Assembly (NCBI RefSeq): GCF_947490415.1
Contig: NZ_CANLGX010000002.1
Location: 620,001 to 684,000, forward strand
Length of the DNA stretch: 64,000 nt
Origin: an uncultured Eudoraea sp.
GTDB taxonomy: Bacteria; Bacteroidota; Bacteroidia; Flavobacteriales; Flavobacteriaceae
Reading direction: 5' to 3'
In this document: positions 26,266-36,192 of the stretch, piece by piece
How positions within the stretch are numbered: the first letter of the stretch is position 1
Layout: the number at the start of each line of letters is the position of its first letter
Program-made: the position numbers and the translations under genes
The notes under the pieces: model-generated
What the model was told of the DNA's origin: nothing
Seen by the model: the letters and a program-made list of their open reading frames with translations, nothing else
Database searches by the model: none

Positions 26266-27701
26266 GGGTTTATATTTTTTTCAATTTCAGCTTCTTTCAT
26301 TAATTCTCGCAACTCTTTGGAGTAAAAAACCTTGTCTCCTTTTATTACGAAATCAATTTTTTGTGTATTTGAGATATTCTCCAGCGGATTTTCAGCCAAT
26401 AAGACCAGGTCGGAAATTTTGCCTTTAGTTACCGATCCAAAGTCATTATTTTTATTTAAGAAAACAGAACCGTTATATGCCGAAGTTCGCAGTGCTTCGA
26501 TGGGCGGAATACCTACCCTCACCATAGCTTCCAGCTCTTTATGCAAAGAAATCCCCGGATAGACATATGAATTATATGCCCCACAATCTGAACCTGCAAG
26601 AAGACCAACACCGGCCTTATTTAGATCATGGGTTAATTTACCAAAAAAGGCATTTAATTCTTTCCTGTCTCTTCGGCGTTCGGCACTGGCCTTAAGAGCT
26701 CCGTTAATTCTCCCTTCATAGCTTTTAATAAAGGCATCTTGCAAATATTTTAAATAGGAATCCTCGCTGTGGTTTACTTCATCTAAATAGCTTAAAACTT
26801 CTCCAATATGAAGTGTTGGTACTACAAATATGTTGTTGGTTTTTAATGATGCAAATGTCTTTTCTGCAGTACCTTCTTCATAGCTCTCCTGTAACAAAGG
26901 CATGGCCTCCCAAAATCCAATGGTTTTATCCTGAAGTTGTTTTGTAAGGGTATTTTCAAGGTAAGAACATCCCTTCATTACGTAATACAAATGCTCAATG
27001 GCATCTATACCGGCCTCTACTGTTTCATTTAAATTTACGGTAAAAGGCATGTGACCCGAGGTAATTAAACCCCGGTTTTCCGCCTCTATAATAGTTTTCA
27101 GATATAATTCGCCGCTAATCTTACTATCATATAATTTAACAAAATCCGTTTTCAAATTTGTCAGGGAATCAAGTGCTTTTTTAATATCCAGTTCATTTTC
27201 AACTTCAAGTGAACCGGCCCAGGTTGCTCCGGGGCCATCAATTTTAGGACCTGAGGTATATATATCCGGACCTGTTAAAGTTCCTTCGGAAATACCTTTT
27301 CTCCATTGCATTACATTTGGAGTGAGATCGCCACCAGCGTCTCGGACTGTAGTTATTCCGTTGGCTAAAAACACTTTTAAAAAGTTTTTGTTATTCGAAA
27401 TCAGGTCTTTGCCACCTCTGAAATGTACGTGATTGTCCCAAAACCCCGGCAGGATATATTTGCCTTTTGCGTTTATAAGTTTATTTCCTTTATATAGGGG
27501 GATTTCATCAGAATTACCCAGTTCTTTGATTCGGCCATTGGAAATATAAATATCCTTTTGTTCAATTTTGCCGGTTTCCAAATTAATGATATTCCCGTTC
27601 TGAATGATAAGATCAACCATTTCCTTCGAGTTCTCATTACAGCCTGTAAGAATAAAAAGGGATAGAACTATAATTGATAGGGTTTTTAAGAAAATGGACA
27701 T
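26262..27701 (-). CDS. amidohydrolase lipoprotein
   Basis: A 479-residue lipoprotein (lipobox LTGC, about Cys21). Ligands: HxH in DNHVHFRGG, Lys in DFVKLYDSK, His in TSGHMPFT and IEHLYY, and Asp in LLAGSDCGA. The 4-bp ATGA overlap with the next gene indicates a two-gene operon of exported amidohydrolases. With the enzyme at 22700 this gives three such proteins within 5 kb. The upstream region (27702-27953, shared with the divergent gene at 27954) should hold its promoter; none was clear on this strand. Confidence 0.87.
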   Translation of the reverse strand: MSIFLKTLSIIVLSLFILTGCNENSKEMVDLIIQNGNIINLETGKIEQKDIYISNGRIKELGNSDEIPLYKGNKLINAKGKYILPGFWDNHVHFRGGKDLISNNKNFLKVFLANGITTVRDAGGDLTPNVMQWRKGISEGTLTGPDIYTSGPKIDGPGATWAGSLEVENELDIKKALDSLTNLKTDFVKLYDSKISGELYLKTIIEAENRGLITSGHMPFTVNLNETVEAGIDAIEHLYYVMKGCSYLENTLTKQLQDKTIGFWEAMPLLQESYEEGTAEKTFASLKTNNIFVVPTLHIGEVLSYLDEVNHSEDSYLKYLQDAFIKSYEGRINGALKASAERRRDRKELNAFFGKLTHDLNKAGVGLLAGSDCGAYNSYVYPGISLHKELEAMVRVGIPPIEALRTSAYNGSVFLNKNNDFGSVTKGKISDLVLLAENPLENISNTQKIDFVIKGDKVFYSKELRELMKEAEIEKNINP

Positions 27702-27903
27702 ATAGAAAGTAGAAGTTTAACTCTAAAAGTAAAAATAATTAAGTAGACACCTTTAGAAATGGTGTAATTTTTGGAAATCCAGAGTCACTATTCTTTGGTA
27801 TTCTTAAAACAGATTTCTGGTGATGTCTTATTTTTTTTCACAAATTAATACGAATTAGTTGATTATGAATATCATATTTTGAAAAATTAACAACTACTAT
27901 TCT

Positions 27904-27911
27904 TATATTTG
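27904..27911 (+). promoter_or_regulatory. candidate promoter -7 box of the ThuA-dehydrogenase fusion gene
   Basis: TATATTTG fits TAnnTTTG exactly. A TTTG at 27878-27881 lies 22 bp upstream and could be the -33 element. The ATG is at 27954, leaving a leader of about 35-40 nt. Confidence 0.5.
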
Positions 27912-27953
27912 CTGCTTGCAAAAAATCTACAATAATTTATTACTCACTAAATA

Positions 27954-30900
27954 ATGAAAAATATTTCCCCTTTGGCAATATTCTTTTGCTGCCTTTTACT
28001 TATTGGATGTAGTTCTAAAAAAAGAGAAGGAAACCCAAAAGTATTGGTATTCTCAAAAACCATGGGATTCAAACATGCATCTATTCCTGATGGGATAGCA
28101 GCTATTCAAAAACTGGGAGCTCAGAATAATTTTGAAGTAGATACCACTAAAAATGCAGCCATCTTTGAAGAAGACTCATTACGCCAATACTCAGCGATTA
28201 TATTTATGAGTACTACTGGTAATATTTTGGATCACAAGCAGGAAGCCGGGTTTGAGCGTTACATTCAGGCCGGTGGTGGTTTTGTTGGTGTGCATGCAGC
28301 CACTGATACGGAGTATGATTGGAACTGGTATGGGAAATTAGTTGGTGCCTATTTCCATAGCCACCCTGCAGGTACCCCGGAAGCAGATTTTATAATAAAA
28401 GATCAAAGTTTTGCAGCAACCAGTTTCTTTACAGATACGATCTGGCACAGAACGGACGAGATGTACAACTTCAAGAAGATAAACCCGGATATAAATGTCC
28501 TTATGACCGTTAATGAAAAAACCTACGATGGAGGCATTAACGGGGATAACCACCCTATGAGTTGGTACCATCAATACGATGGAGGAAGGGCATTTTATAC
28601 GGCACTAGGTCATACGTCAGAATCCTTTACAGAAGAACTGTATTTGAAACACTTATTAGGTGGTATACAATATGCAATTGGGGATAATTTAAAACTAGAT
28701 TATTCTAAAGTGAGTTCGCAAATTCCTCCAGAGGTGGATAGATTTTCCAAAGTTTCTCTGGTAGGGGGAGGTGAATTTTTTGAACCTACGGAGATGACGA
28801 TTTTACCAAATAATGATGTCCTTATTGGACAGCGGAGAGGAGAAGTTATGCACTACAATGCAACTACCAAAGAGCTAAATCAAGTGGCTTTACTGGATGT
28901 TTACCACAAATCATTGTTGAACCCGGATGTCAATGCCGAAGAAGGACTTATGGGATTGCAAAAAGATCCTAATTATGCACAGAACAACTGGATATACATT
29001 TATTATGCACCAACGGGGGATGAGTCTGTAAACCGATTGTCAAGATTTAAGTTTAAAGACGGAATTTTTGACATGGATTCCGAACAAAAAATTCTGGACG
29101 TGGACAGTCAGCGTGAGATCTGTTGCCATACAGGAGGGTCTATTGCATTTGGACCCGGCGGACTCTTACATTTATCCACTGGTGACAATTCCACTCCATT
29201 TAATGAAAAAGGGGTAAAATATGTAAATAGTGGCTACGCTCCCTTAAATGATACTCCCGGAAAACAGCAATATGATGCCCGAAGGTCATCTGGTAATACT
29301 AATGACTTAAGAGGAAAAATTTTGCGGATAAAAGTAAATGAAGATGGTTCTTATGATATTCCGGAGGGAAATTTATTCCCGATAGGGACAGAAAAGACAC
29401 GCCCGGAGATTTATACCATGGGTCACCGAAACCCATATAGAATCTCCGTGGACCCTAAAAAAGGATATGTCTATTGGGGCGATGTTGGCCCTGATGCGAG
29501 AGAAGACAGCCTTTTAACAAGAGGTCCCAGGGGTTATGATGAAATGAATCAGGCCAGGGAAGCCGGGAATTTTGGCTGGCCACTATTTGTTGCAGATAAT
29601 AAACCCTACTTCGAATATAACTACGAAACAGGGGTTAGCGGGGAAATATTTGATCCCGAAAGGCCTTTAAATAATTCTAGAAACAATACGGGTTTAAAAG
29701 AACTTCCAAAGGCTATGCCCGCTTATGTTTTTTATCCCTATGTTGAGTCTACAGATTTTCCTCAGGTAAGTACAGGAGGAAGAAATGCAATGGCTGGTCC
29801 GGCGTATTATTCAGATTTGTATAATGGCCCTAACGCCTTGCCTGAATACTATAATGGGAAGGTGATAATTTTTGATTGGATGAGGGGCTGGATGAAGGCG
29901 GTAAGCCTTTTTGAAGACGGCACATTCAATAAAATGGAACCTTTTGCTTCAGATATTGAGGTTAATAACCTGATCGATATGGAAGTTGGCGCAGATGGCA
30001 GAGTGTATCTTCTTGAATACGGTAGCGGGTGGTTCCAAAAAAATGATAATTCCGGATTGAGCTATATTGAGTATAATGGCGGAAACAGGCCCCCGTTAAT
30101 AGACCACCTGATAGTGGATAAGACTTCCGGAATTTTGCCTTTGAGTATTACTGCCGAAGTCGTTGCAACAGATAGAGAGAAAGATCAGATAAGTTATTTA
30201 TGGAATCTTGGAGATGGAACAACCATGGAGTCAACAGAACCTTCAATTAATTATGTTTATGATAAGGCTGGAGAATATATGGTTTCTGTTGAGGTAAAGG
30301 ATGATAAAAATGCTATTGCCACCAGTGAGGTGGTAACTGTTGTAGCTGGAAATTCCAGGCCAATAGTAACCATAGACCTTAGTGGAGGCAACTCATCATT
30401 TTTTATGCCTGGCGTACCTTTAAATTACAAGGTTTCCGTAAATGATCCGGATGGCAATGGGGATATTGATGAAGAAAATATATTTGTGTCATTAGATTAT
30501 ATGGAAGGAATGGATGAGGTAAATCTTTCTTTGGGACATAAGGAAGTATCTGCCGCCGTTGCTGGTAAAGCCCTTACCTTATCTATGGATTGTAGAGCCT
30601 GTCATAAGGAAAGTCAAGCCTCAATTGGGCCAATGTATTCCCAGATTGCTGAAAAATATAAAGATGATGAAAATGTAGTAAGTTATTTACAGGAAAAAAT
30701 AAAATCGGGCGGTAATGGCGTCTGGGGAGAAGTAACTATGCCAGCCCACCCGAACATTAAGAACGAGGAATCCAGGCAAATTGTAATGTATATCCAATCC
30801 TTAAGGGTAGGAAATACTGCAAAAAAATCACTTCCTTCCAAAGGTGCAATAATACCAAAACCAACACCTGGAACTAACGTCTTAGTACTAACAGCCAGCT

Positions 30901-31370
30901 ATACTGATGCCGGAGGAGGTGCAGCCATACCACTTACCGGAATAGAAAAGGTTTACCTAAAAGGGAGTACTGTTCCGTTTTCCGGTAAAACTAAAGTAGA
31001 CGGATTTAATCCCGTTTCGTTTGGTGGAATGGATTTACTCATATTACCTGCTAAAAAGGGTTGGTTTGTCTTGGAAGACATAGATTTAACCGGGGTAAAA
31101 GTGGCACATATTAACACAAGTTGGAGGGAGTTGCCTACTGCTGGTCTCGATTTTGAGATGCGATTAAATGCACCTGATGGCAAATTATTAGGAAAAGGAA
31201 GCATGCCTAAGCCGTTAACAGGAGAAACCAGTAGTGTGGTATCCATTCAGCTTGATTCGGAGACCAATGTCAAAGCAGATGAAATCTATTTTGTATATAT
31301 ACCCAAAGAAGGTGAAGACAGAGGTCCTGGTGCCGTTGTCGCAAGAAATGTAAGGTTTGACAGTAATTAA
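27954..31370 (+). CDS. multidomain lipoprotein: ThuA, PQQ-type sugar dehydrogenase, PKD, cytochrome c, C-terminal beta domain
   Basis: A 1138-residue lipoprotein (LLIGC, Cys19). In order: ThuA trehalose-utilisation-like domain (about 29-240; AATDTEYDW, HPMSWYHQYDGGRAFYTALGH), a six-bladed soluble glucose/sorbosone dehydrogenase domain (about 265-700; EEGLMGLQKDPNY, GNTNDLRGKILRI, GHRNPYRI), a PKD domain (about 715-800), a monohaem cytochrome c with CRACH at 880-884, and a C-terminal beta-rich, CBM6-like region (about 970-1138). The plan suggests oxidation of a sugar with electrons passed to the haem in the periplasm. Similar fusions are found in Bacteroidota and Planctomycetota; the true substrate is unknown. 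Monocistronic with its own promoter and terminator. Confidence 0.9.
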   Translation: MKNISPLAIFFCCLLLIGCSSKKREGNPKVLVFSKTMGFKHASIPDGIAAIQKLGAQNNFEVDTTKNAAIFEEDSLRQYSAIIFMSTTGNILDHKQEAGFERYIQAGGGFVGVHAATDTEYDWNWYGKLVGAYFHSHPAGTPEADFIIKDQSFAATSFFTDTIWHRTDEMYNFKKINPDINVLMTVNEKTYDGGINGDNHPMSWYHQYDGGRAFYTALGHTSESFTEELYLKHLLGGIQYAIGDNLKLDYSKVSSQIPPEVDRFSKVSLVGGGEFFEPTEMTILPNNDVLIGQRRGEVMHYNATTKELNQVALLDVYHKSLLNPDVNAEEGLMGLQKDPNYAQNNWIYIYYAPTGDESVNRLSRFKFKDGIFDMDSEQKILDVDSQREICCHTGGSIAFGPGGLLHLSTGDNSTPFNEKGVKYVNSGYAPLNDTPGKQQYDARRSSGNTNDLRGKILRIKVNEDGSYDIPEGNLFPIGTEKTRPEIYTMGHRNPYRISVDPKKGYVYWGDVGPDAREDSLLTRGPRGYDEMNQAREAGNFGWPLFVADNKPYFEYNYETGVSGEIFDPERPLNNSRNNTGLKELPKAMPAYVFYPYVESTDFPQVSTGGRNAMAGPAYYSDLYNGPNALPEYYNGKVIIFDWMRGWMKAVSLFEDGTFNKMEPFASDIEVNNLIDMEVGADGRVYLLEYGSGWFQKNDNSGLSYIEYNGGNRPPLIDHLIVDKTSGILPLSITAEVVATDREKDQISYLWNLGDGTTMESTEPSINYVYDKAGEYMVSVEVKDDKNAIATSEVVTVVAGNSRPIVTIDLSGGNSSFFMPGVPLNYKVSVNDPDGNGDIDEENIFVSLDYMEGMDEVNLSLGHKEVSAAVAGKALTLSMDCRACHKESQASIGPMYSQIAEKYKDDENVVSYLQEKIKSGGNGVWGEVTMPAHPNIKNEESRQIVMYIQSLRVGNTAKKSLPSKGAIIPKPTPGTNVLVLTASYTDAGGGAAIPLTGIEKVYLKGSTVPFSGKTKVDGFNPVSFGGMDLLILPAKKGWFVLEDIDLTGVKVAHINTSWRELPTAGLDFEMRLNAPDGKLLGKGSMPKPLTGETSSVVSIQLDSETNVKADEIYFVYIPKEGEDRGPGAVVARNVRFDSN

Positions 31371-31397
31371 TTATTTTTAGAATAATATATCAGGTCA

Positions 31398-31442
31398 GAG
31401 TTAAGTTGTACTAAAATTATATTCTTAACTCCGATTTTTTTT
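31398..31442 (+). terminator. terminator of the ThuA-dehydrogenase fusion gene
   Basis: GAGTTAAG (31398-31405) and CTTAACTC (31424-31431) form an 8-bp stem with an 18-nt loop, followed after CGA by eight T (31435-31442). It lies 28 bp after the stop codon, in the gap between convergent genes. Confidence 0.6.
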
Positions 31443-31462
31443 GTACAAGTTTGCCAAAAGAG

Positions 31463-33097
31463 TTATTGAGATAGGTTTTTAACCAAAATATAAAAATTCT
31501 CATCTACCAGAACCTGGGTTGTGTCCTTCGCATTTAAGTTCTCTGTTTTCCATTCAGCCTTGGGGAATAACCATTGCTCCTGATCGTTAACTTTAATTCT
31601 TACAGGCATATCAAAATCCTTGACAATATTTGTGTACCTGTATCTCATTTTATTATCCATAATGCTAAATTCCAAAACCGGAATTTTCGTTGTACGCAGA
31701 TATTGATTGAAAAATGCAGTGAGATCTATATTGGTTTGTTCACTTAGATAGTTTTCAATTTGGTTGGTGGTAACCGTCTGATGATAAAATTCTTTATTTA
31801 AGCCACGAAGAATTTGCCTCCATTTCTCATCATCTTCCAGGAGTTGTCGAAGGGTATGTAGCATATTTGAGCCTTTATAATACATATCCCCGGATCCTTC
31901 ATAATTAACGCCATATACAGCAATAATAGGGCGGTCATTGCGAATTCTGCTTCGGGTACCAATAACATATTCTGCTGAAGCTTCAGGGCCAAAATAATAA
32001 TCCAAATAGAGGTTTTCGGAATAGGCCGTAAAACTTTCATGAATCCACATATCCGCAATATCTTTGTTGGTAATATTATTGGCGAACCATTCATGACCTG
32101 ATTCATGAATAATTATAAAATCGAATTTTAAACCCCAGCCACTGCCCGAAAGGTCCGTACCCAGATAGCCATTTTGATATTTATTCCCATAAGTTACTGA
32201 ACTCTGATGTTCCATTCCCAGATATGGAACTTCTACCAATTTATATCCGTCTTCATAAAAAGGGTAGGGGCCAAACCAATGTTCAAAAGCTTCCATCATC
32301 AGGCCGGCTTGTTTGAACTGTTTTTCTGCTAATTCGAGATTATCTCTTAATACGTAATAGTCCATGCTTAACGATCCATTTTCTCCATCATAGGTTTCTC
32401 CGAAATAGACATAGTCACCTATGTTTACGTTTACACCGTAATTATTAATAGGATTAGCCACAAACCAATGGTAAGTTTTAGAATTCGCACTTTCTTTAAT
32501 TTCTCTTAAACGGCCATTGGAAACATTCATAAGATTTTTTGGTACAGTGACGTTTATGGCCATACTATCCACTTCATCATACATATGGTCCTTGTTAGGC
32601 CACCAGACACTCGCTCCAAGACCCTGACAGGAACTTGCGACAAATGGATTGCCATTTTGATCCGAACTCCAGGAGAAACCCCCATCCCAAGGAGCATTAG
32701 CAGCTTCTTTTGGGTGCCCGGAATAGGATACGACAAGTTCATTGTATTCGCCAATTTTTTGCGGCTTTAAAAGAGTAACCCAGTGCGCATTCCCTATGGA
32801 GTTATAAACAAGATCATTACCGTCCTGAGTAATTTTTGTTATAGTCAGCGGGGATTGCAGGTCTATTTGAATAACCTGATTTTCACTTAATACTTTGTAT
32901 CTGATAGTATTGCTTCCCGAAATATATTTCTCATCCGGATTAACTTCAATGTCCAGATTGTAATAATTCAAATCCCACCATGCCCTTTCAGGAGTAATGC
33001 TTCCTCGAAGGGTGTCTTGAGCTGTAAAAAGTGGAGCCTGGCCGTAAGAAGGTAAAACTATGAGAAGTACGACGGTATGAAGTAAAAATCTGATCAT
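31463..33097 (-). CDS. exported M1 family metallopeptidase
   Basis: A 544-residue protein with a signal peptide (about 1-19). It has the M1 (aminopeptidase N-like) layout: an N-terminal beta domain (about 30-230), the GMEHQS element in place of the classical GAMEN, and the zinc site HESGH at 331-335 with the third ligand Glu354 (HExxH-x18-E). It lacks the long C-terminal helical domain of full-size aminopeptidase N, as do many Bacteroidota M1 enzymes. It should release N-terminal residues from peptides outside the cytoplasm, consistent with neighbouring peptidase genes. Monocistronic by spacing. Confidence 0.92.
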   Translation of the reverse strand: MIRFLLHTVVLLIVLPSYGQAPLFTAQDTLRGSITPERAWWDLNYYNLDIEVNPDEKYISGSNTIRYKVLSENQVIQIDLQSPLTITKITQDGNDLVYNSIGNAHWVTLLKPQKIGEYNELVVSYSGHPKEAANAPWDGGFSWSSDQNGNPFVASSCQGLGASVWWPNKDHMYDEVDSMAINVTVPKNLMNVSNGRLREIKESANSKTYHWFVANPINNYGVNVNIGDYVYFGETYDGENGSLSMDYYVLRDNLELAEKQFKQAGLMMEAFEHWFGPYPFYEDGYKLVEVPYLGMEHQSSVTYGNKYQNGYLGTDLSGSGWGLKFDFIIIHESGHEWFANNITNKDIADMWIHESFTAYSENLYLDYYFGPEASAEYVIGTRSRIRNDRPIIAVYGVNYEGSGDMYYKGSNMLHTLRQLLEDDEKWRQILRGLNKEFYHQTVTTNQIENYLSEQTNIDLTAFFNQYLRTTKIPVLEFSIMDNKMRYRYTNIVKDFDMPVRIKVNDQEQWLFPKAEWKTENLNAKDTTQVLVDENFYILVKNLSQ

Positions 33098-33259
33098 TGT
33101 ATACTATTTATTGGCAACCATTTTCAATAGCTATTTTATAAAAGCCCTTTCCGTGGAAGCGGTTTTAAATCTATTTTCTTCATTTAACTTTTATGAAGTT
33201 ATAAATTAAAAGGAGCATGACACTTAAATGATATTTTTTATAAGATAAGAACTAATAAA

Positions 33260-34588
33260 TTAAAGGTCCTTCTCCAGCAGAAAAGCATAATCACTTGCTT
33301 TAAGTATAGATAAAAAGTCATTTGTATTTAAAAGTTCAAATACAGCCTTCTGCTTATTTAAGGCAAGTTCGTAATATGATTTGGAAATCAGGTATCCCAC
33401 GGTATATCCCAGATCATGAGGCCTGTCATTAATTCCACCTCCATTATAAAGCCATTTGGAATTGTCATCAGAAAATAAATCGTTTTTTAGGTCATTCATT
33501 ATTCTCTGCTCATTTTCTACATCACTAAGATACATAAGATTGGAATTCTGTAATTCTTTCCCCGAACACAATTCCACCAGAAAATCACATACCCCTTCAC
33601 TAATCACTTGAGCAAGCAAGGTTTCGTTATTTTCAATATCCTGATAATTTTGTTGAAAGTGCATTAATTCATGTATAGTAAGTCCCGGTAGGTCTGAAAC
33701 CTTCATAATCGCTTCTTTTTGCCAGTTAGTTAATCCTGCAGTAGGCATTGAGTCAGATCTGCCATACATATCACCTCCAACAAACATTCCCATTTCAGTT
33801 GCTGTTCCACCAGAGTTTAAAATACCGGGTACCACATACACTTTTGGAAAAACGGCTTTAGGGTAAATATTTTTAAAATTACGCATCCATCCGGCAGTTT
33901 TCGATTTTAAAGCGTTAATGCTATCCGGATTAAACTGATTTTTTAAGTAATGGAAGTAATCGGGCGAGGCATTAATCATTTGTCCATACATATTGTTCAA
34001 ATTTATGTAGCGCACCACATAAAAATCACGCAACTCTCTTGGTCCTTTAAAAATAAATTCTTTAAAGATATGTTTGGCATTCGCAGTATCTTTCGCAGCT
34101 TGTTCAAAATAGTCCCAAAAAAGGGTCATTGAACCCATTTCCATACTGTAATTAGAAACATCCTGGAGCTGGAGTTGTATGGAGTCTAATCTCATTTGAA
34201 GATTCCGCCATAGAGGCGTATCCATATTATTTTTTATACCATGTAGTTTAGAGATTATTTTTGGGTTGGCCATGCCATTGTCTATAGCCTTATGCAATAA
34301 AATAGCTACAGAATCTGATTGCCCGGCCTGAGCATATAGCGAGGCCGCTTCTACATATAATTCCGAAGATTTCAGATCTCGATTGGCATTTACCAACTTA
34401 TAGGCAAAAGTATTGTAAGCCCCAGTACTATCCAGTTGCTCATAATCTTCGTAAAGCAGGTTTAAATCGGGCAAATAAAGCTTTTTTATGGCTTCTTTGT
34501 CTGTTTCGTTTCCAGCTTCGCACGAATTCAAAAAAGGGGTGAGCAAAATGATGAAGATAAAGACTGGGGGAAGGTTTCTTCTATTCAT
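33260..34588 (-). CDS. lipoprotein with zincin motif (DUF2268-like)
   Basis: A 442-residue lipoprotein (LNSC, about Cys23). The N-terminal part (about 40-130) is helical with a TPR-like feel; the C-terminal half contains HELMH at 306-310 in LTIHELMHFQQNY and a downstream acidic cluster ISEGVCDFLVEL that could give the third ligand (EGxxDF), which is the pattern of predicted zinc proteases such as DUF2268. Substrate unknown. It is 8 bp upstream of nothing else but follows the M28 gene by 8 bp (34588/34597), so both are probably one transcript. Confidence 0.7.
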   Translation of the reverse strand: MNRRNLPPVFIFIILLTPFLNSCEAGNETDKEAIKKLYLPDLNLLYEDYEQLDSTGAYNTFAYKLVNANRDLKSSELYVEAASLYAQAGQSDSVAILLHKAIDNGMANPKIISKLHGIKNNMDTPLWRNLQMRLDSIQLQLQDVSNYSMEMGSMTLFWDYFEQAAKDTANAKHIFKEFIFKGPRELRDFYVVRYINLNNMYGQMINASPDYFHYLKNQFNPDSINALKSKTAGWMRNFKNIYPKAVFPKVYVVPGILNSGGTATEMGMFVGGDMYGRSDSMPTAGLTNWQKEAIMKVSDLPGLTIHELMHFQQNYQDIENNETLLAQVISEGVCDFLVELCSGKELQNSNLMYLSDVENEQRIMNDLKNDLFSDDNSKWLYNGGGINDRPHDLGYTVGYLISKSYYELALNKQKAVFELLNTNDFLSILKASDYAFLLEKDL

Positions 34589-34596
34589 GATTTTTG

Positions 34597-35931
34597 TTAT
34601 TCTCTAAAAACTCGATTTGGAAATACAATTATACTTTCATGTCCATTTGCTCCTACAGCCGCAACACCAAAAAAGGAATTATCAATGACTATTCCATCTA
34701 ATGTAAAGGAATTAATATCTCCAACATAACGACTGTGATCCCATGTAGGTGATGTGGTATCCCGCCAGTAAATTTTGTAGCCAGTGGCTCCTTCAGACTT
34801 ACTCCATTTTAATTTTACCGAAGCTTGTACTATACCTCCAATTTGTACTTCCTCCGGAGCAGGGGGAGCAGAGGCAATTGATGCTAAATTTATGGCGTTA
34901 ACTGCCGTAAGTTTTTTCGCATACTCAAAATTTACATGTTCCAATACGTCGCCGTAGGCTATTCCATTTTCCATTCTGATATCCTGATGTTGCTGGGTAT
35001 AATTTTCATGTGCTTCCATTATCCGGATACCGGCAAAACCAGCATCATTAAATGGTCTGTGATGTCCTCCTCTTCCAAAACGATCCAGTCTGTAAATTAG
35101 TATCGGATTCATTTCAGGCATGTACTTTTTAGTGGTTTTATAAACATATCTTGCTAATTGCCGTGAAATTCCATCTACTTCTCCACCATAGAATCTTCTT
35201 GCTTTACGCTGTTGTTCAGTTTCGGTGGGCGGAACAGGTTCTGAAAAAATTCTGAAATCGCGATTACTCACTACCCCGTCTACACCACTTATATTTCCAA
35301 TCATATCATTGTTTAATATTCCCAAAATTTCCCATCCTTTTTCTTTGGCATAAGCCGTAAGACCTTTTCCGCCAAATAGTCCTTGCTCTTCACCCGATAG
35401 TCCTACATAAATAATACTGCTCTCAAAATTGTATTTGCTTAATACCCTGGCGGCTTCTATAGTACCAGCCATACCACTGGCATTGTCATTGGCTCCCGGG
35501 GCATCTGAAGTAAAATTAGTTGGATCACTTACCCTGGAATCAATGTCACCGCTCATTATAATAAACTTATTGGGGTATTTAGTACCGCGCTGAATAGCTA
35601 CAACATTAACGACCCAAACGTCGTGAACAATACGTTCGTTTTCACCTTTTTTAACCAAATCTTTTTGGTAAAACACTTCCAGGCAGCTATTACAATTGCT
35701 CGAAATTTTTTCAAATTCACTTTTTATCCAGCGTCTGGCTGCGCCTATTCCCCTAGTCGCTGATGTTGTATCACTTAGGGTGTGCCTGGTTCCGAATTTC
35801 GTCAGGGTTGTCACATCTTTACCTATACGCTCCGACGAAACATCATTAATGATATCGTACAAGCGGGAATCATTTTGGGAATACGTAAAAGTGGATAATA
35901 GTAATAGAAATAGCGTAACATATTTTACCAT
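34597..35931 (-). CDS. exported M28 family metallopeptidase with C-terminal Fn3-like domain
   Basis: A 444-residue protein with a signal peptide (MVKYVTLFLLLLSTFTYS). The M28 zinc-site residues can be seen: IMSGDIDS, GANDNASGMAGTIEAAR, GLSGEEQGLFGG, LNNDMIG and, near the end of the domain, GGHHRPFNDAGFAGIR. The last about 90 residues (PPAPEEVQIGG ... ATGYKIYWR ...) form a fibronectin III-like module. These enzymes are aminopeptidases; here export is expected. It heads a probable two-gene unit with the zincin lipoprotein 8 bp downstream. Confidence 0.92.
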   Translation of the reverse strand: MVKYVTLFLLLLSTFTYSQNDSRLYDIINDVSSERIGKDVTTLTKFGTRHTLSDTTSATRGIGAARRWIKSEFEKISSNCNSCLEVFYQKDLVKKGENERIVHDVWVVNVVAIQRGTKYPNKFIIMSGDIDSRVSDPTNFTSDAPGANDNASGMAGTIEAARVLSKYNFESSIIYVGLSGEEQGLFGGKGLTAYAKEKGWEILGILNNDMIGNISGVDGVVSNRDFRIFSEPVPPTETEQQRKARRFYGGEVDGISRQLARYVYKTTKKYMPEMNPILIYRLDRFGRGGHHRPFNDAGFAGIRIMEAHENYTQQHQDIRMENGIAYGDVLEHVNFEYAKKLTAVNAINLASIASAPPAPEEVQIGGIVQASVKLKWSKSEGATGYKIYWRDTTSPTWDHSRYVGDINSFTLDGIVIDNSFFGVAAVGANGHESIIVFPNRVFRE

Positions 35932-35972
35932 AGCTTATAAAATTTTAAAGGGAATAGTTTTAAATAATTCAA

Positions 35973-35980
35973 CAAAAATA
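35973..35980 (-). promoter_or_regulatory. candidate promoter -7 box of the M28 gene
   Basis: CAAAAATA on the plus strand reads TATTTTTG on the minus strand (TAnnTTTG). It is 42 bp upstream of the ATG; a CAA at 36004-36006 (TTG on the minus strand) lies 23 bp further upstream as a possible -33 box. Confidence 0.45.
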
Positions 35981-36192
35981 CGACTAGGATCGAGAACTTA
36001 GAACAATTCGCTGTCCTATTAAAGCTAAATCTAAAATTGATTCATAAAAGACTTTTGCGTTTTTGTATGAAAATTACCATTAGGATTCGAATAAAGATAG
36101 AAATTGGTTTTATCAAATTATTTAGATATTTGAACGTAAATAGTTAAATGACTGAACGTTAAGTAATCAAAACCGGAAAAAGGAAATTACCG

